The notes under the pieces were generated by a model. That model did not search any database and was not told where the DNA came from. It was given only the letters and a program-made list of their open reading frames with translations. From Branchinecta lynchi (Eukaryota > Arthropoda > Branchiopoda > Anostraca > Branchinectidae), in assembly GCA_023053575.1 (NCBI GenBank), contig JAKZAP010000014.1, positions 4,154,001 to 4,218,000 of the forward strand: a DNA stretch of 64,000 bases. The letters are read 5' to 3'. How positions within the stretch are numbered: position 1 is the first letter of the stretch; each line of letters starts with the position of its first letter. This document shows positions 34,030-45,028 of the stretch, piece after piece. Made by a program: the position numbers and the translations under genes.

Positions 34030-36565
34030 CATGTCTTCCAAAATGAAAAACAATACTTTGAAGCTTCCCGCGTCCTTATGAGTGAAATAGTTGTCCTCGG
34101 ACCTTGAAGCTTCCGACGAAGTCTTTGCGCTGTGTGACTTCAAAACTCGTTTAGGCCGAAAAAACGCTAAAAAGTCGTAGGTACAGAAGGAAACAATAGC
34201 GAAAATTCTAGAAGCCTATAATCCCAAAAGGGTGCTAGGGATATTATAAAAGGTAGAAAAAGCGAAAGAAGAAAATTAGAACAAGGGTCGTGACCTTCGT
34301 TGTTTTTCGTTCCAAAGCCCCCTTAAAGTTGCATCTTAACCGCATTGTGTGTTTGTTTGTTTGAATAGTTTAAAAAAAATTAGATGTTAGTGTTGGCTCT
34401 CGATGAATTTGTTTATTTATATATATTTGTTTTTTTATTTTGTTGCGTGGTGATGTGGAGGTCGGTTGTATTCGCGAGAACACCTGGTGAGTTGTTTTAT
34501 TTTATTATAAAGATAGCTGTTTTCCAGCCAACGGGCCATAGAGCCCTTGGGATTTTGCTTAAGAAATAGATTTTGTTTTTTTTGTCTGTGTTAGTATTAT
34601 TTTAGTTGTGTATATTTAAGTTTGTTAATATAAAGAACTTGAACTTGTAAACCCCTTTACCTACCAAACAGACCAAAAAGGAAAATGGCTGGGTCCAGTT
34701 TCTCTACACAATATGCCTCAGTTTCGAGGGATAGGAATAAGTAAAATAATGTACAGGCCTATTCGCCACAAACATATTTCTATCCTCTCGTACCTTACCT
34801 TGGACCTTAGTTCCTCCAGAGCCATCTGTGGCGCATAGGGCGTCGACAAAGCCTCTACAATACTCTTGATGACTATCTCTCCTTGCCGATGCAAAATCTC
34901 CGGCCTCTCCGGGTACCTAGCGGAAGAAAGGCAGAAGTGGTGTCACATCTGCTCCCAAAGATCGCCGTAATTGGTTGACACAGGATCTGAGTCAATGAGT
35001 TTGAGTCGTTACGGAGACGCTTACTCCTTCTTCCTGAGAATCACTGGCGTGTTTTGGACTAAGTCATATCGAGTATTGTCCCGCATTGGTGCTGCAGCGG
35101 TTACGTCCCCCCATTCAGTTATTAGTGAGGCACCAACAGTCCTTCGATCTCGGTCATAAGTTTGCCTCGGTGCGTTTTTGGGACGGCTTCGTTTTCTTCT
35201 CCCGTCTGGCCTCCAGTCCTAAGTTGTTTGAGGAAGGAGGCCCTCGTCCATACGAAGGATGTTTCCAATTCTGTACCAACATCCAGGATATTCATACATT
35301 CGGCTATTATTCAAGACCTACCAAATCCCAGTGCAAGTTCCTTCATAAACATAAGAAAAAAAAATTTAATTTGTAAACTTTTGGAAGACTTGATAAAACA
35401 CACTTTAATGGATCAGGGGAGGATTTCCAACCGGGTGTTTTTCCCGAATCCCGTCAGCAGCTAGGCAAGTGAAGGCAGAAATAAATGACGTAAGCGTTGA
35501 TCAGTCGGAAAAGGTAAACATTATGTTTTTATTAGCCCCCGTGTTGATACCAGCTTCCTACACCTCCTGTGCAGGACGGTAGGGTGTGATGATGTCAGCT
35601 TGTCTGTGTGACGTGACTACAGTTTCTATATTTTTATTTTGTCGGGTTACGTCAGCTGTTTCCTATTGGGGGTCCCTAGTTTGGTATGGCAACGCAATGA
35701 ACTTTTTTCTTTTTTTTTTTTTTTACGAAACGCCCCAAAGGGGCATGGTGCATTAGACAAAATAAACTACAAAATTAGACAATTCTGTTGCAACTGGAAT
35801 AACACTAGGCCAACGGGGCAATAATGGAGGCAAAATTGCAAAGAAGTTTTGCCTCAAGGATTATTACGGGCGTTCTAGAGTATGAGTGACCAGTGACGAT
35901 CGATTTTCGCTAAACTACAGACGACTTTGGGTTTTGATACTTTGTTTTCTTATCTTCTTCCAGGCTTGTAAAAAGGGTGCCAGTTAGGCATTTAGTTCAA
36001 CTGTTAAATATTAACTAAAAGGGCAGGTCATTAATAATAATAATAATAATACTTTTTTTTTTACCCGCTGCGCAAAACAAAAGTGGAGTATCAATAAAAG
36101 AAACAAAACAAACACTTCGCAAAACAAAAAGCACAAGAAATTAAAGAAAACGAGAAAGGCCACTGTAGGCGGGCAGATACTTATAAGTTGATTGAGGCAA
36201 TTTCCCAGCAAGCACCATAAGTTTTGACCCAAATCCGGAAAACTGTAAATAGAAATCAGGTTCCGAATTCTGTACCATGGAGGCACATACAATAGAAAAC
36301 GGGAAAACTAGAAATAATAAGAACGGACTGAACTGACATCTAATATTTGATACAGTGAATTATTTTGACTCATCTAAGGTATTTTGTATTTTTCACCCCG
36401 GGGCTCTAGTAATAGTGTTCAGAATGTGCGATGCTTGCACGACAGCCGAAAATTCACCTTGACGCGGAGAATTTCAGGTGTAACAAAAGCCGGCATTTCC
36501 TGTGGTACGGACACTAAGCTTGGAAAAGTCACGGATGAAAGAAACTAGGAAAGTGATGATAGGAT
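34030..36565. other. Intronic sequence with remnants of retrotransposon 3' ends
   Basis: At 34505-34660 (+) CCAACGGGCCATAGAGCCCT is followed by T-rich sequence. At about 35730-35825 (minus) there is CCCGTTGGCCTAGTG. A similar CACTAGGCTAACAGGG occurs at about 44990. These look like old LINE 3' UTRs. A (TAA)n run lies at 36030-36050. Nothing else was recognised. Confidence 0.35.
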
Positions 36566-36569
36566 ATGT

Positions 36570-37463
36570 CTTTTGTTAAAAGTGTTTTTCTACCCAGACA
36601 AGTAGTTCGCCCTGAATTCGGCCAAACCCAGAAAATTGTTAAAAGTTAAAGATTTATTTGTAGTTTATTAGAGATCTGATATAGGGGTAAGAAGAGATGC
36701 TGAATCCAGTTATGACTAATCATTTTGTACCCGGACATAATAGTTCGCCCCGGAATCCGGCTGGAACTGGAAAATTTGTTAAAAATTAAATTTTATTTGA
36801 AGTTGATTAGATGTTCGATATCGGGGAAAGAAGATACGCTGAGTTCGTTTTTTCGCTTTCTTTTTTCGGCGGACAAGTTCCGGAATTCGGCCGAAACTGA
36901 GAAATCGGCAGAAGTAAGGCCGGAAGTTTTCATCAAAACTGATATGTACTTGTACTTGCGTCAGGACGCAAGCTCTGCAGCTCTCCCTGGCGACAGTAAC
37001 TGACGAAACAAGGTGTCTCGTTCTTCTGTGAATGGCATCGACATTCGAAGCCAGTAGGCATCCCATCCCCTCCCATGCCGGCGGAAGCTTCCGATGGGCT
37101 CGAGGTCTTCCTTGTGGGTACTCAGCCACGTTTTACGCTGACCTCCCCGGAGTTTCTTCCAACCGGGCATTGGGGTGGCGAGCAGAGCTTTCTCCGCCAG
37201 GGTGGAATCTTCTATTCTGCTCACGTGGCCGAACCAGGACAGTTGGCGTTCGATATAGATATAGGCGTTCAGATATGCCTTATAGGGGTAAACACACATG
37301 CTGAATCCATATCTGACTTGGTTTTCTCAGATGATTGGCTGGTTGTCCTTAATCTGTTTGAAATGTTCAAGGAGTCTGGCTAAGACTGGATCTGGCGAAG
37401 ACAAGACCCAATTGCCTGGATCAAATATTGATTTCTTGGGATCCCATCGAAACCTTTGGTCTT
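36570..37463 (-). mobile_element. Family B fragment B3, split by a LINE 3' end
   Basis: Monomers with AAGTAGTTCGCCC lead to the family 5' terminus GGGATCCCATCGAAACC, then TTTGGTCTTC. The hairpin end is missing. At 36947-37271 it is interrupted by a LINE fragment with a GATATG duplication on both sides. Confidence 0.65.
36947..37271 (-). mobile_element. 5'-truncated LINE 3' end with target duplication
   Basis: The minus strand reads LSWFGHVSRIEDSTLAEKAL, then PGWKKLRGGQRKTWL and LEPIGSF, the C-terminal pattern of RTE/CR1-type reverse transcriptases (RLRWFGH..RM...R.P...L). After the stop it ends in a GTACAAGTACA-type tail. It is flanked by GATATG at 36941-36946 and 37272-37277. This is a 5'-truncated retrotransposition event into family B copy B3. 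Confidence 0.75.
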
Positions 37464-37756
37464 CTTCATCGAATCTTCAAGCCTGTTTACGTGAAGGAAT
37501 GATGGGCAACTAGACTGTTATTTCTCAAAATCCCTTTCGGTTAAACTTTAACGTTTTCTCTTCTGCACTTGGGAAACCAAATTGGGAAGGGACACCAGTG
37601 GCTTGGTACCACACCTGGTCCGATCAGTGATATTGAACTGACACGGGATAGTTGTTGAAAAGTTTTAAGGGACATGGAAAGTGATGTCCAAAAAAGTGGA
37701 GCAACGGTTACGTAGTATCATAGTGTTTCGGAGTGCAAGAAACCTAAAATACTCCT

Positions 37757-37845
37757 TGAGCCCAAGCCGACCGGGAAATATATATTCAAATGATGGCTAG
37801 CTGACGAGGACCCTTGCCAAGAAGGGCCGAAATTTTGTTCCTATG
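37757..37845 (+). mobile_element. Family E fragment with decayed hammerhead core
   Basis: Starts CCTTGAGCCCAAGCCGACC and contains CTGACGA (37801-37807), the same stem II (GGACCCTT...AAGGGCC) and GAAA. After GAAA come T residues with no NUH triplet able to pair as in E2, and the stem I strands do not match. The element has no right arm. It is read as a truncated, inactive copy. Confidence 0.5.
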
Positions 37846-38509
37846 CTATTTTTCGCAATGAAGAATTTTTGGACGAATTTGAAGGACGAATAAAATAAAA
37901 TGAATTTTTTAGCAATTCTTTGAATATATGCAAGGAAGTTTTCGCGTGGTTACAAAATAGGTGGTTCTCGCTATCATTAACTGGAGTTTTTAGAACGCGA
38001 CTGTCCACCAAAGTCGAAGCTACTGGGAATAGACGCAAAAAAAAAACAGCATCACTGATTCTCAAACGCTGCTAGAGCGCGAAACCCTTATAAAAGCCCC
38101 GTACCAACCCAATATGTTATAAGCTGTGGTACTTATACTTATTTTGTGTGGATATAGTCTTCAGTTTCTTCTGTTTTTATTTTTTCTTCTCTGTATATAC
38201 TGCAGTTTTTCAGTTCATAAGCGGGCACAAATAAACATATACTTGTAGGCTATAGAATAAAGTCTCTTTCATTTTGTTGTCGCTCGGTCGCCCCGCGTTT
38301 ATTGAAAGCTTTGTAGCCCGGTCCGCAATGAGTTAGCTTGTCTTGGTAGGATCAATATTATCACAGTCCGTACATTTCAGAAGAAAAATATTGACATTGA
38401 CTTTGTGAATCCTGCGAGATTCGACGAATCATTATCCTTGTTGAGTAACAGTCCAATTCTGGAATGTTACTGTTTAAGTCAATAAATAGATGTGGCTTTA
38501 TAACTTACT

Positions 38510-39039
38510 TTTCGCAAATGGTTTAGTGTGGAAGTAAGGAGACTTTCTGAATCGGTTTTTGAACTTTACTTTCTCGCTGGACAAGTATAGTGCGCCCCGA
38601 ATCGTTGTGTTGTGAGAGCGACACTTTGGTTTTGTCGTTTTTTGTTTTTTTTTCCTAGAAGCCTACATTGATTTCAGCCTAGCCTATTGCTAGAAAGTGG
38701 GAAGGGTCAACTTTGTTCGGTTTTTACGGAAAGTGTGGACCTTAGGACGGATTCAGGACTATGACGTTACTGTTTGGAAAGCTCAGTAGAACTCTTGCCT
38801 GGGGCCAGGATGGTTTTTAGTCGAGTGTGCGGTCGATTTCGGCCGAAAACTGAAATTTGGCAGAAGTAAAGCAGGAAGTTTTGGTCAGTATCGTTAAAAT
38901 AGATATGGCTTATAGAGAATCTGAACTTGATTTTCTCTGATGATTAGCCTGGCGAAGACTGGATCTGGCGAAGGCAAGACCCAATTGTCTTTATCAAATA
39001 ATAGATTTTGGTTTGCCGTTGAAACCTCTGGTCTTGTTA
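38510..39039 (-). mobile_element. Family B fragment B5, split by family D
   Basis: Two pieces of family B (38510-38605 and 38821-39039), the second with GGCGAAGACTGGATCTGGCG and the terminus GAAACCTCTGGTCTTGTTAG. They are separated by a family D copy (about 38606-38820). The two family B ends at the junctions are consecutive in the family monomer. Confidence 0.55.
38606..38820 (+). repeat. Family D repeat, copy 2, inside family B
   Basis: CACTTTGGTTTTGTCG, a T tract, GGAAAGTGTGGACCTTAGGA and AGAACTCTTGCCTGGGGCC. It is truncated at the 3' side and splits family B copy B5. Confidence 0.55.
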
Positions 39040-40445
39040 GTTACATGTCGTTTTATTTTTTTTTTGGTGCATCGTTTTCCTGTTGGTTTTTATTATGGTG
39101 GATATGATTTTGTTTTGTTTTGCGCTGGGGACGGTTTGCCGGAAGTGCAACCGAAAAATCCGAAATTTATTTATCCCTCGCACGTCATCTTAGAGGGCTG
39201 ATCAAAACTTTAAAAATTTTCGTTTTTCTATTTTTGTTTGAAATGAATGGTCAGCTTGGCTTCAAACCTTTATTACTTGGTCGGTGAAGCCGAACAAATG
39301 TTGCTGCAACACTTCACATTGCCCGGGCAACGTAGGCCCAGGTTAAAAATGGAAAACTGCTGAAAGTAAAATCTATCTGAAATTTCGACATACGGTTAAG
39401 GAGAAGTCTAGAACCTCTCTTCTGGTGAAAACAGGAAATTCGGTAGTCCTCGTGTTATGTATTTATCGGGTGTTTGGATCTACTGCTTCGTTTTCCTATT
39501 AAGCCGCGAGGTCGGCCGGATTCCCTAAAATACGGGAAATAATAAATTCGTCAGTTATGATTTTTTTTTTATTATATCCAGCTGTTTGTGCCAGTGGGGG
39601 TGCACAAGTTGTGCCTTGTGCCAGTGGCTGATAACAACATGTTATGCCAGTGGCTGTTTGTGCCAGTGGCCAGTGGCATACGGCTGCTTTATAACTTCAC
39701 CGAGTAACGGTACGGTCCTGCTCTGACGTAAACCGGAAATTTCGGAATCCTCGAGTAAAACTTAAATATGGGGGTATATCTCTTAATAACAACATGTTGG
39801 ATCAGAATAACATGTGAGTTATCGACTAGCGCTGGTATTCTCTTCGTAATCTGGGGATACACCGGAAATTAAAGATAGAAAGGCATTACCGAAGGGATCT
39901 GATTAAGTGGTTGATTTGGTATAATAACATGTTTACGACAATTAGTGAAGACTGAAAATCAGTAACACCCGATACTGTAAATGACGCAGTCCGATAATGT
40001 TCCCTTTTGGGATCCCGTCAAACTTGTACAGAAGGTAGCCTGAACACACGGCCCTAAATAAATCAATCATTCAATCAAGTTTAGTCCAAATAGCTAAAAG
40101 CTAGAAGAGGAATAAAAATATAGAGAATAAATAAATGAGGAAGAAGGAAAAAAAAGGCGAGAGGCAAGGCTGATTTTTTGTTTTTTTGTTTTTTTGTTTT
40201 TAAACCCACGTAGCCTTTCGACAAATTTGTACTTTACTTTTTGGGCTACGACTCCTCCACTCGGTGACGCTATCATATCCTTTAAATCTTTAACGTCACC
40301 TACTTATTCCAAACAAACAAACAAAATTTTAAACTTATAAAATATAACTCCATTTACCATTTCAACTGTTCAAATTATTTTTGAATCTGATTGTTTGGTT
40401 GATTGATTTGTTATTTCAACGTCCAATAATAAATGATATTGTGAA
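39040..40445. other. No feature recognised
   Basis: AT-rich intron. GTGCCAGTGGCTG-type words repeat four or five times at about 39590-39670. No coding sequence. Confidence 0.5.
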
Positions 40446-42163
40446 AAACAAGAGCTACGAGTAGTTAAAGTAGATGAGAATGTCACACAATTCCCTGTTC
40501 AACCACCCTAGGTTTGGATCAGAAATATGATATCTAGTTTCACTTGAGTCTGAGCATTTCTGGCATCGCCCCGGATCATTTAGGGCAAATTACTTTTCTA
40601 CCCTCCAAGTTTAGATCCACTCGGTTTGATCCCTAGACGTACGCATGACACACTGTATCCGATACCCCCCCCCCCCTCCCTTCAACTCCCCCTGCCGAGG
40701 CCAAATCTGGCTCGGACACAGAAATGGATCATCGAAAACCTCTTCTCTTATCAAGTTTCACTCGAATCTGAGCATTTTTCGTGAAATTTCGACACCCCTC
40801 CCACACCATGGTCGGATCCGGTCTGGAGCCTAAATATGTCATCTGAGCTCTCTACTTTCCAATTTTCGTTCAAGTCGCTCCACTCGTTTGACCCCTATGC
40901 GAGCCACAGAGTTTCTGGGACCACCCCCCCCCCCCCCCCTCCTTTGGCCGAGTTGGACTGCTACACATGAAATTCAAATCTCTGACATCTCCTCTTCCCG
41001 ACCACCAAGTTTGACTTGAATTGGAGTATATCTGCAAATTTCCGGTTCCCGCTTCATCCTTCTCGTACCGTGGCCGGATCCGGCCTGGACGCCAAATAAC
41101 AAATCTAGGCTGCATAAGCTCGGTACTGTCCAACTTCCATCCCATTTGGCCCATTCGTTTGATTTTTTCTGCACGTTAGAAAGTTTCCGGACACCCCCTC
41201 TCCTTACTCCCCGAACCATGGCTGCGCGTGGTTTGGACACATGTTTTGCATATCTAGTTCATCTGTTCTCATCACGCATAAATTTTCATTCGAATTAGTC
41301 TACCATTTCGCAATCTACGGAAGTCAGTAATTTCCAGATTCCCCTTATCTAAACGCCCTAAAAAATGGTCGGAGGAACGGAAGGTTTCCTAAGGCATTGT
41401 GTCGGGTCCTTAACTCTGTTTTGTCGGGTCATTAATATGTTTTTCAAGTTTCATTGTCATTGGCACATCTGGAATCTGGATGTATTCTAACTCGCGATGA
41501 CCGGAATTCTGGGAAACCCCCTCCAACTCCCCTTAGAGAGCCCCGATACGATCTGGTTCTGTCCAGGAACGTATCTAGGGCTTATGTTTGTTCTTCCCAC
41601 CAAATTCCATCCCAGTCCTTCGACTCTAAGTGTTTCTCGAGATTCCCGGTCCCCCCCTCCAGTCCCCCCCCACAAGTACCGGATCCGGTCGTGGAACATC
41701 TGAGGCGATAGCTCTTCCCACTTGCCAAGTTTCATTCAAATCCTATCACCGGTTCAAAAGTTATGCATGCCACTAGATTCCGGATTTCCCATCCCTCCAC
41801 TCCCCCCATGATGGTCGGATCGGGGAAACGACTTTTTCAAGTCAGTCTGTTCGAAATGCCTACCGAGTTTCATCGTCCTAGTACCGAACTCGCGGGTTCA
41901 CCGAATTCCGGACTCCCCAACTCCCCCACAGTGCCCAGATCCGGGTCAGTTACTTCAAGAATGTATCTAGGACTTTTCTTTGTTCTTCCCACCTAGTTTC
42001 GTCCTGATCTCTCCACTCTAAGTGTTTCCCAAGATTCCGGGTTCCCCCCTCCAGCTCCCCCCAAAGTTACCGAATCCTGTCAGGAATTGAAGTGGATCGT
42101 TCCCGAACTAGCAAAACCCGGACCGCACAAAACCATGGCACTTGGCCGAAGGGCAAGTGCCAT
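40446..42163 (+). mobile_element. Family A element A4
   Basis: Starts ACAAGAGCTACGAGTAG and ends at the hairpin GGCACTTGGCCGAAGGGCAA followed by GTGCCATA. The interior monomers contain AAGTTTCATCGTCC and poly-C tracts. The GACG microsatellite next to the hairpin is largely lost in this copy. Confidence 0.65.
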
Positions 42164-43775
42164 ACTACTCCCACCGATATCTCATCTAAAAATGAAAACA
42201 TTGACATGCATGAGGAGAATATATTTCCAAACAAAATTGTAACCATATCAAACAGCTCCAACTTAACAGGTTTCTTCACCAGTTCACCCGTCAGATACCT
42301 CTACACTCACTCACCCCCGACAAAAGTAAGCTATCAAGAATTCAAATTCGTTAAAATTCACCCAAGTAGCCTAAATCATCCTAAATGTAAATCTTTTTGC
42401 TCTGTTTATAACATTTTTATGACACTTGCCATCCGACCAATTAATTGCCGTATACCGATCAGTTTTCTGTCGGTTAGTCCAGTCCGGCGATCGCGAGTTA
42501 GGGTACTTCCAGATGTGCTAGGATGATGAAACTTGGCAGGAATATCAGGGGTCCGACCGAACTAACTTGGACATAATCAGTTTTTCGATCCGACCATCTG
42601 GGGGGGGGGGTAGAGGGAGGGAGAATTCGGAAAATCAAGAAGTACGGGCGATCGGATTGGAATGAAACTTAAGAACTGAATAGATGACATATCTCTGATG
42701 TCACGTTTGAAGTCCGGACTGGATTCGACAGCTGTGGGGGAGGGGGGGGGGATACCGGAAATCTCGAAACACGGTTAGAATGGAGGGATCGGTATGAAAC
42801 TTGCTGGGAAGAACAAGCGTCTACTCTAGATGAATCCTTTACACAATTAAACTGGATCCGGACACTTTACGGGGGGGGGGGGTTGAAGGGTTCCCCGGAA
42901 TTCCGGTGCTGGCGGTGTTGGGGATTTTCACGACTAAACGTGGCAGGCATATTAAGGACCCGGTCAAACTGCCTTGAAGATAATGGTCCGATCATAGTGT
43001 GGGGGGGAGGGATGGGGAATCCGGAATTTTGAATCTTGCGTAACTTCGGAACAGGTGGTTGGATTCCAGTGAAATTTAATAATTGAACACAAGAGTGTCC
43101 GGACCGGGTCCGACAACTGTTGGGAGGGGGGGGGGGGATACGTGACACGCTTAGACTGCAGAGATCGGGGTGAAACTTGGTGGGATAACAAAAAAATGCT
43201 CTAAATACGTCATTTACATTATCCGATTGGATCCGGACACCGCGGGGGAAGCTAGAGGGGGTGGAATGCCGGTGATCGCAAGTTAAGGTAGTTCCCGATG
43301 TGCTAGGACGATGAAAGTTAGCTGAAGAAATTAGAGATTCGACAATATTCGCTTGGAAGTCGTCATGTCCAAAATCTGACCATTCCATAAAGTACTACTC
43401 TTCAGGGAAAAAAAAAAAAACTTTTAGGCAAACTATACATTTTCATGATCCTCATGAGGACATGATAATTTTCAGATCATTCATCATTTTAGCTCCGAGC
43501 GCATCTTACTGCAAAGTCAAAACGCATTTTGTATCAAACGATGCATTTTTGGACTGTGATAATTTGTGCTACAAGGGTTTGCTTAATTTTTTTTTACCTC
43601 TAGCACCCTTAAAGTGCGCATCTTAGCCGAAAAGTGAAAAAATTACTTTTAATCAACCGATATCATGATACAAAGGAACTTTTATCTTTTTGTCTGAAGG
43701 GCTTTGCTTACAGATAAAACTCTAGCGCCTGTAGAATGCGCATCATTAAAGCACCCTTACAAGTTCAAAAATAAA

Positions 43776-44000
43776 TATTCTTTGAGCCCAAGCTGACTTT
43801 GAAACATTTATTCAAACAATGTTTACAACGGATACGTCAGCTATGATTTTTCATCAGTGATATTTATTACAGGTTTGATTCCTTCCCCGCAGTTGATCTA
43901 GAGGATTGACAGCCTGACGAGGACCCTTGCCAAGAAGGGCCGAAATGTCGCTGATGAAAAATCATAGCTGACGTATCCGTTGTAAACATTGTTTGAATAA
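43776..44000 (+). mobile_element. Element E2: small palindromic retroelement with hammerhead core
   Basis: Element of 225 bp flanked by a perfect 15-bp direct repeat AAGTTCAAAAATAAA (43761-43775, 44001-44015). The 5' part carries GAGCCCAAGCTGAC, shared with 37757 and 46881. Perfect inverted arms of about 50 bp start near TTTATTCAAACAATG and end near GTTTGAATAAA. The right arm is preceded by the hammerhead-like motif at 43910-43953. A long target duplication points to target-primed reverse transcription rather than a cut-and-paste transposon. A Penelope-like LTR remnant or a metazoan retrozyme fits best. Confidence 0.65.
43910..43953 (+). ncRNA. Candidate minimal type-I hammerhead ribozyme
   Basis: Order seen: stem I strand CAGC (43910-43913), CTGACGA (43914-43920), stem II GGACCCTT / loop GCCAAG / AAGGGCC (one A bulge), GAAA (43942-43945), T-G forming a two-pair stem III with no loop, then the cleavage triplet GTC ending at 43949, then GCTG (43950-43953) pairing back with CAGC. 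All invariant core bases (CUGANGA, GAAA, NUH) are present. Such a short stem III is known from Penelope-associated hammerheads, which are thought to work as dimers. Activity is untested. Confidence 0.6.
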
Positions 44001-44718
44001 AAGTTCAAAAATAAAATACTTTTGACCAAACGATACATTCTCGCGATTCTCTTGATTTCCAAGGGTCCATCATCATTCTTATCTCAAGGGTTTTGCTCAC
44101 AGATAATCATAACAAACCCACAAAAAGGCAGATTCTATATTTCATCCTCTGAACCAGCCTTGCAAGTGCCACATGGGCTTCCAGCTCTTGTTGTTTTATT
44201 CCGGGGCTCTGCCCTTCCCCCACATACTCACTCTCCCCGTAATATATACGAACGTGATGTAAACTAACGCCACAAAACTATTCTCAAACGACAAACCTTT
44301 GACGACACATCTCAAAAGAATTTAGGGCTACGTAGTCGTGCGATAACGTTCTCTCCTTTTCTTCTGTTCTGATGACATCTTTTATCATTAAAACTCCTAC
44401 ACAAGACTTGTAATAGTTCATCCCCGATGTCTTCATAATAAATGTCGAATAAATTGAGATACTCGCAATATTTACGTGAAAACTGTCTTAAAAAGAACAA
44501 TCAAAACATCGTTTCTTAGAGTTTTTCCTTTATTGGATTTGGGTAATGACTTAAGAACCTATTTCCCTGTAGTTTACAAGAGAGAGAGATCCGAAGTGTT
44601 TGCAGAGAAGCTGTCCGTCGAACAAGTAAGTGACGTCAGCGAAATTTTTAGCGGTAATTGTCCTAAACCAACCGAGGGCTTCTCATCCGAAACCCGTAAA
44701 CAACCCATCAGGTCTTAG

Positions 44719-44877
44719 CAGGCCCGCATCCAGGAATGTTTGTGTGGGGGGGGGGGGGGGCTTGGTGGTCGGACAAAAAAGTACTAAAACACATAGATCA
44801 GAGGGAAAAGCCTATAACAATGATTATTTTTGTATGTTTCGGGGGGTGGGGGTCAACCGCCCCTGGATACGGCCTTG
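44719..44877. mobile_element. Family H MITE H1
   Basis: Ends CAGGCCCGCATCCAGGAAT and CCCCTGGATACGGCCTTG (imperfect inverted repeats), with a poly-G tract and GGTCGGACAAAAAAG inside. A second copy is at 57330-57495. Confidence 0.6.
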
Positions 44878-45028
44878 GATTTTAGTATAAAGTCATAGTA
44901 TTTGTGTTTGAATGTAAGAAATTGAAACTAGTTAGTATGCTGCGATAGTTCTAATGCACTGATCAATCAGTCAACTTTATTACAACCCTAATAGCACTAG
45001 GCTAACAGGGAAGGGAATTGGAAAAATA

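Larger units (their letters stand above)
42417..44190 (-). mobile_element. Family A element A5, interrupted by retroelement E2
   Basis: The left hairpin region is degenerate (TTTTTATGACACTTGCCATCC) and the right end is GTGCCACATGGGCTTCCAG then CTCTTG. It contains the usual GGATGATGAAACTTGGCAGG monomers and is split near 43776 by a small element with a 15-bp target duplication (43761-43775 and 44001-44015). The AT-rich 5' domain resumes after the insertion. Confidence 0.65.

Noticed and set aside
34971..35464. Overlapping + strand frames of 60-100 codons
   Set aside because: Translations show no family resemblance and shift frame repeatedly. They could be a very old transposon, but nothing supports a call.
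37795..37845. Second active hammerhead ribozyme
   Set aside because: The CTGACGA/GAAA core and stem II are intact, but the NUH cleavage site is missing and stem I cannot form.
42867..43388. 173-codon minus-strand frame
   Set aside because: It is inside family A element A5 and is made of the same monomer translations; no conserved domain.
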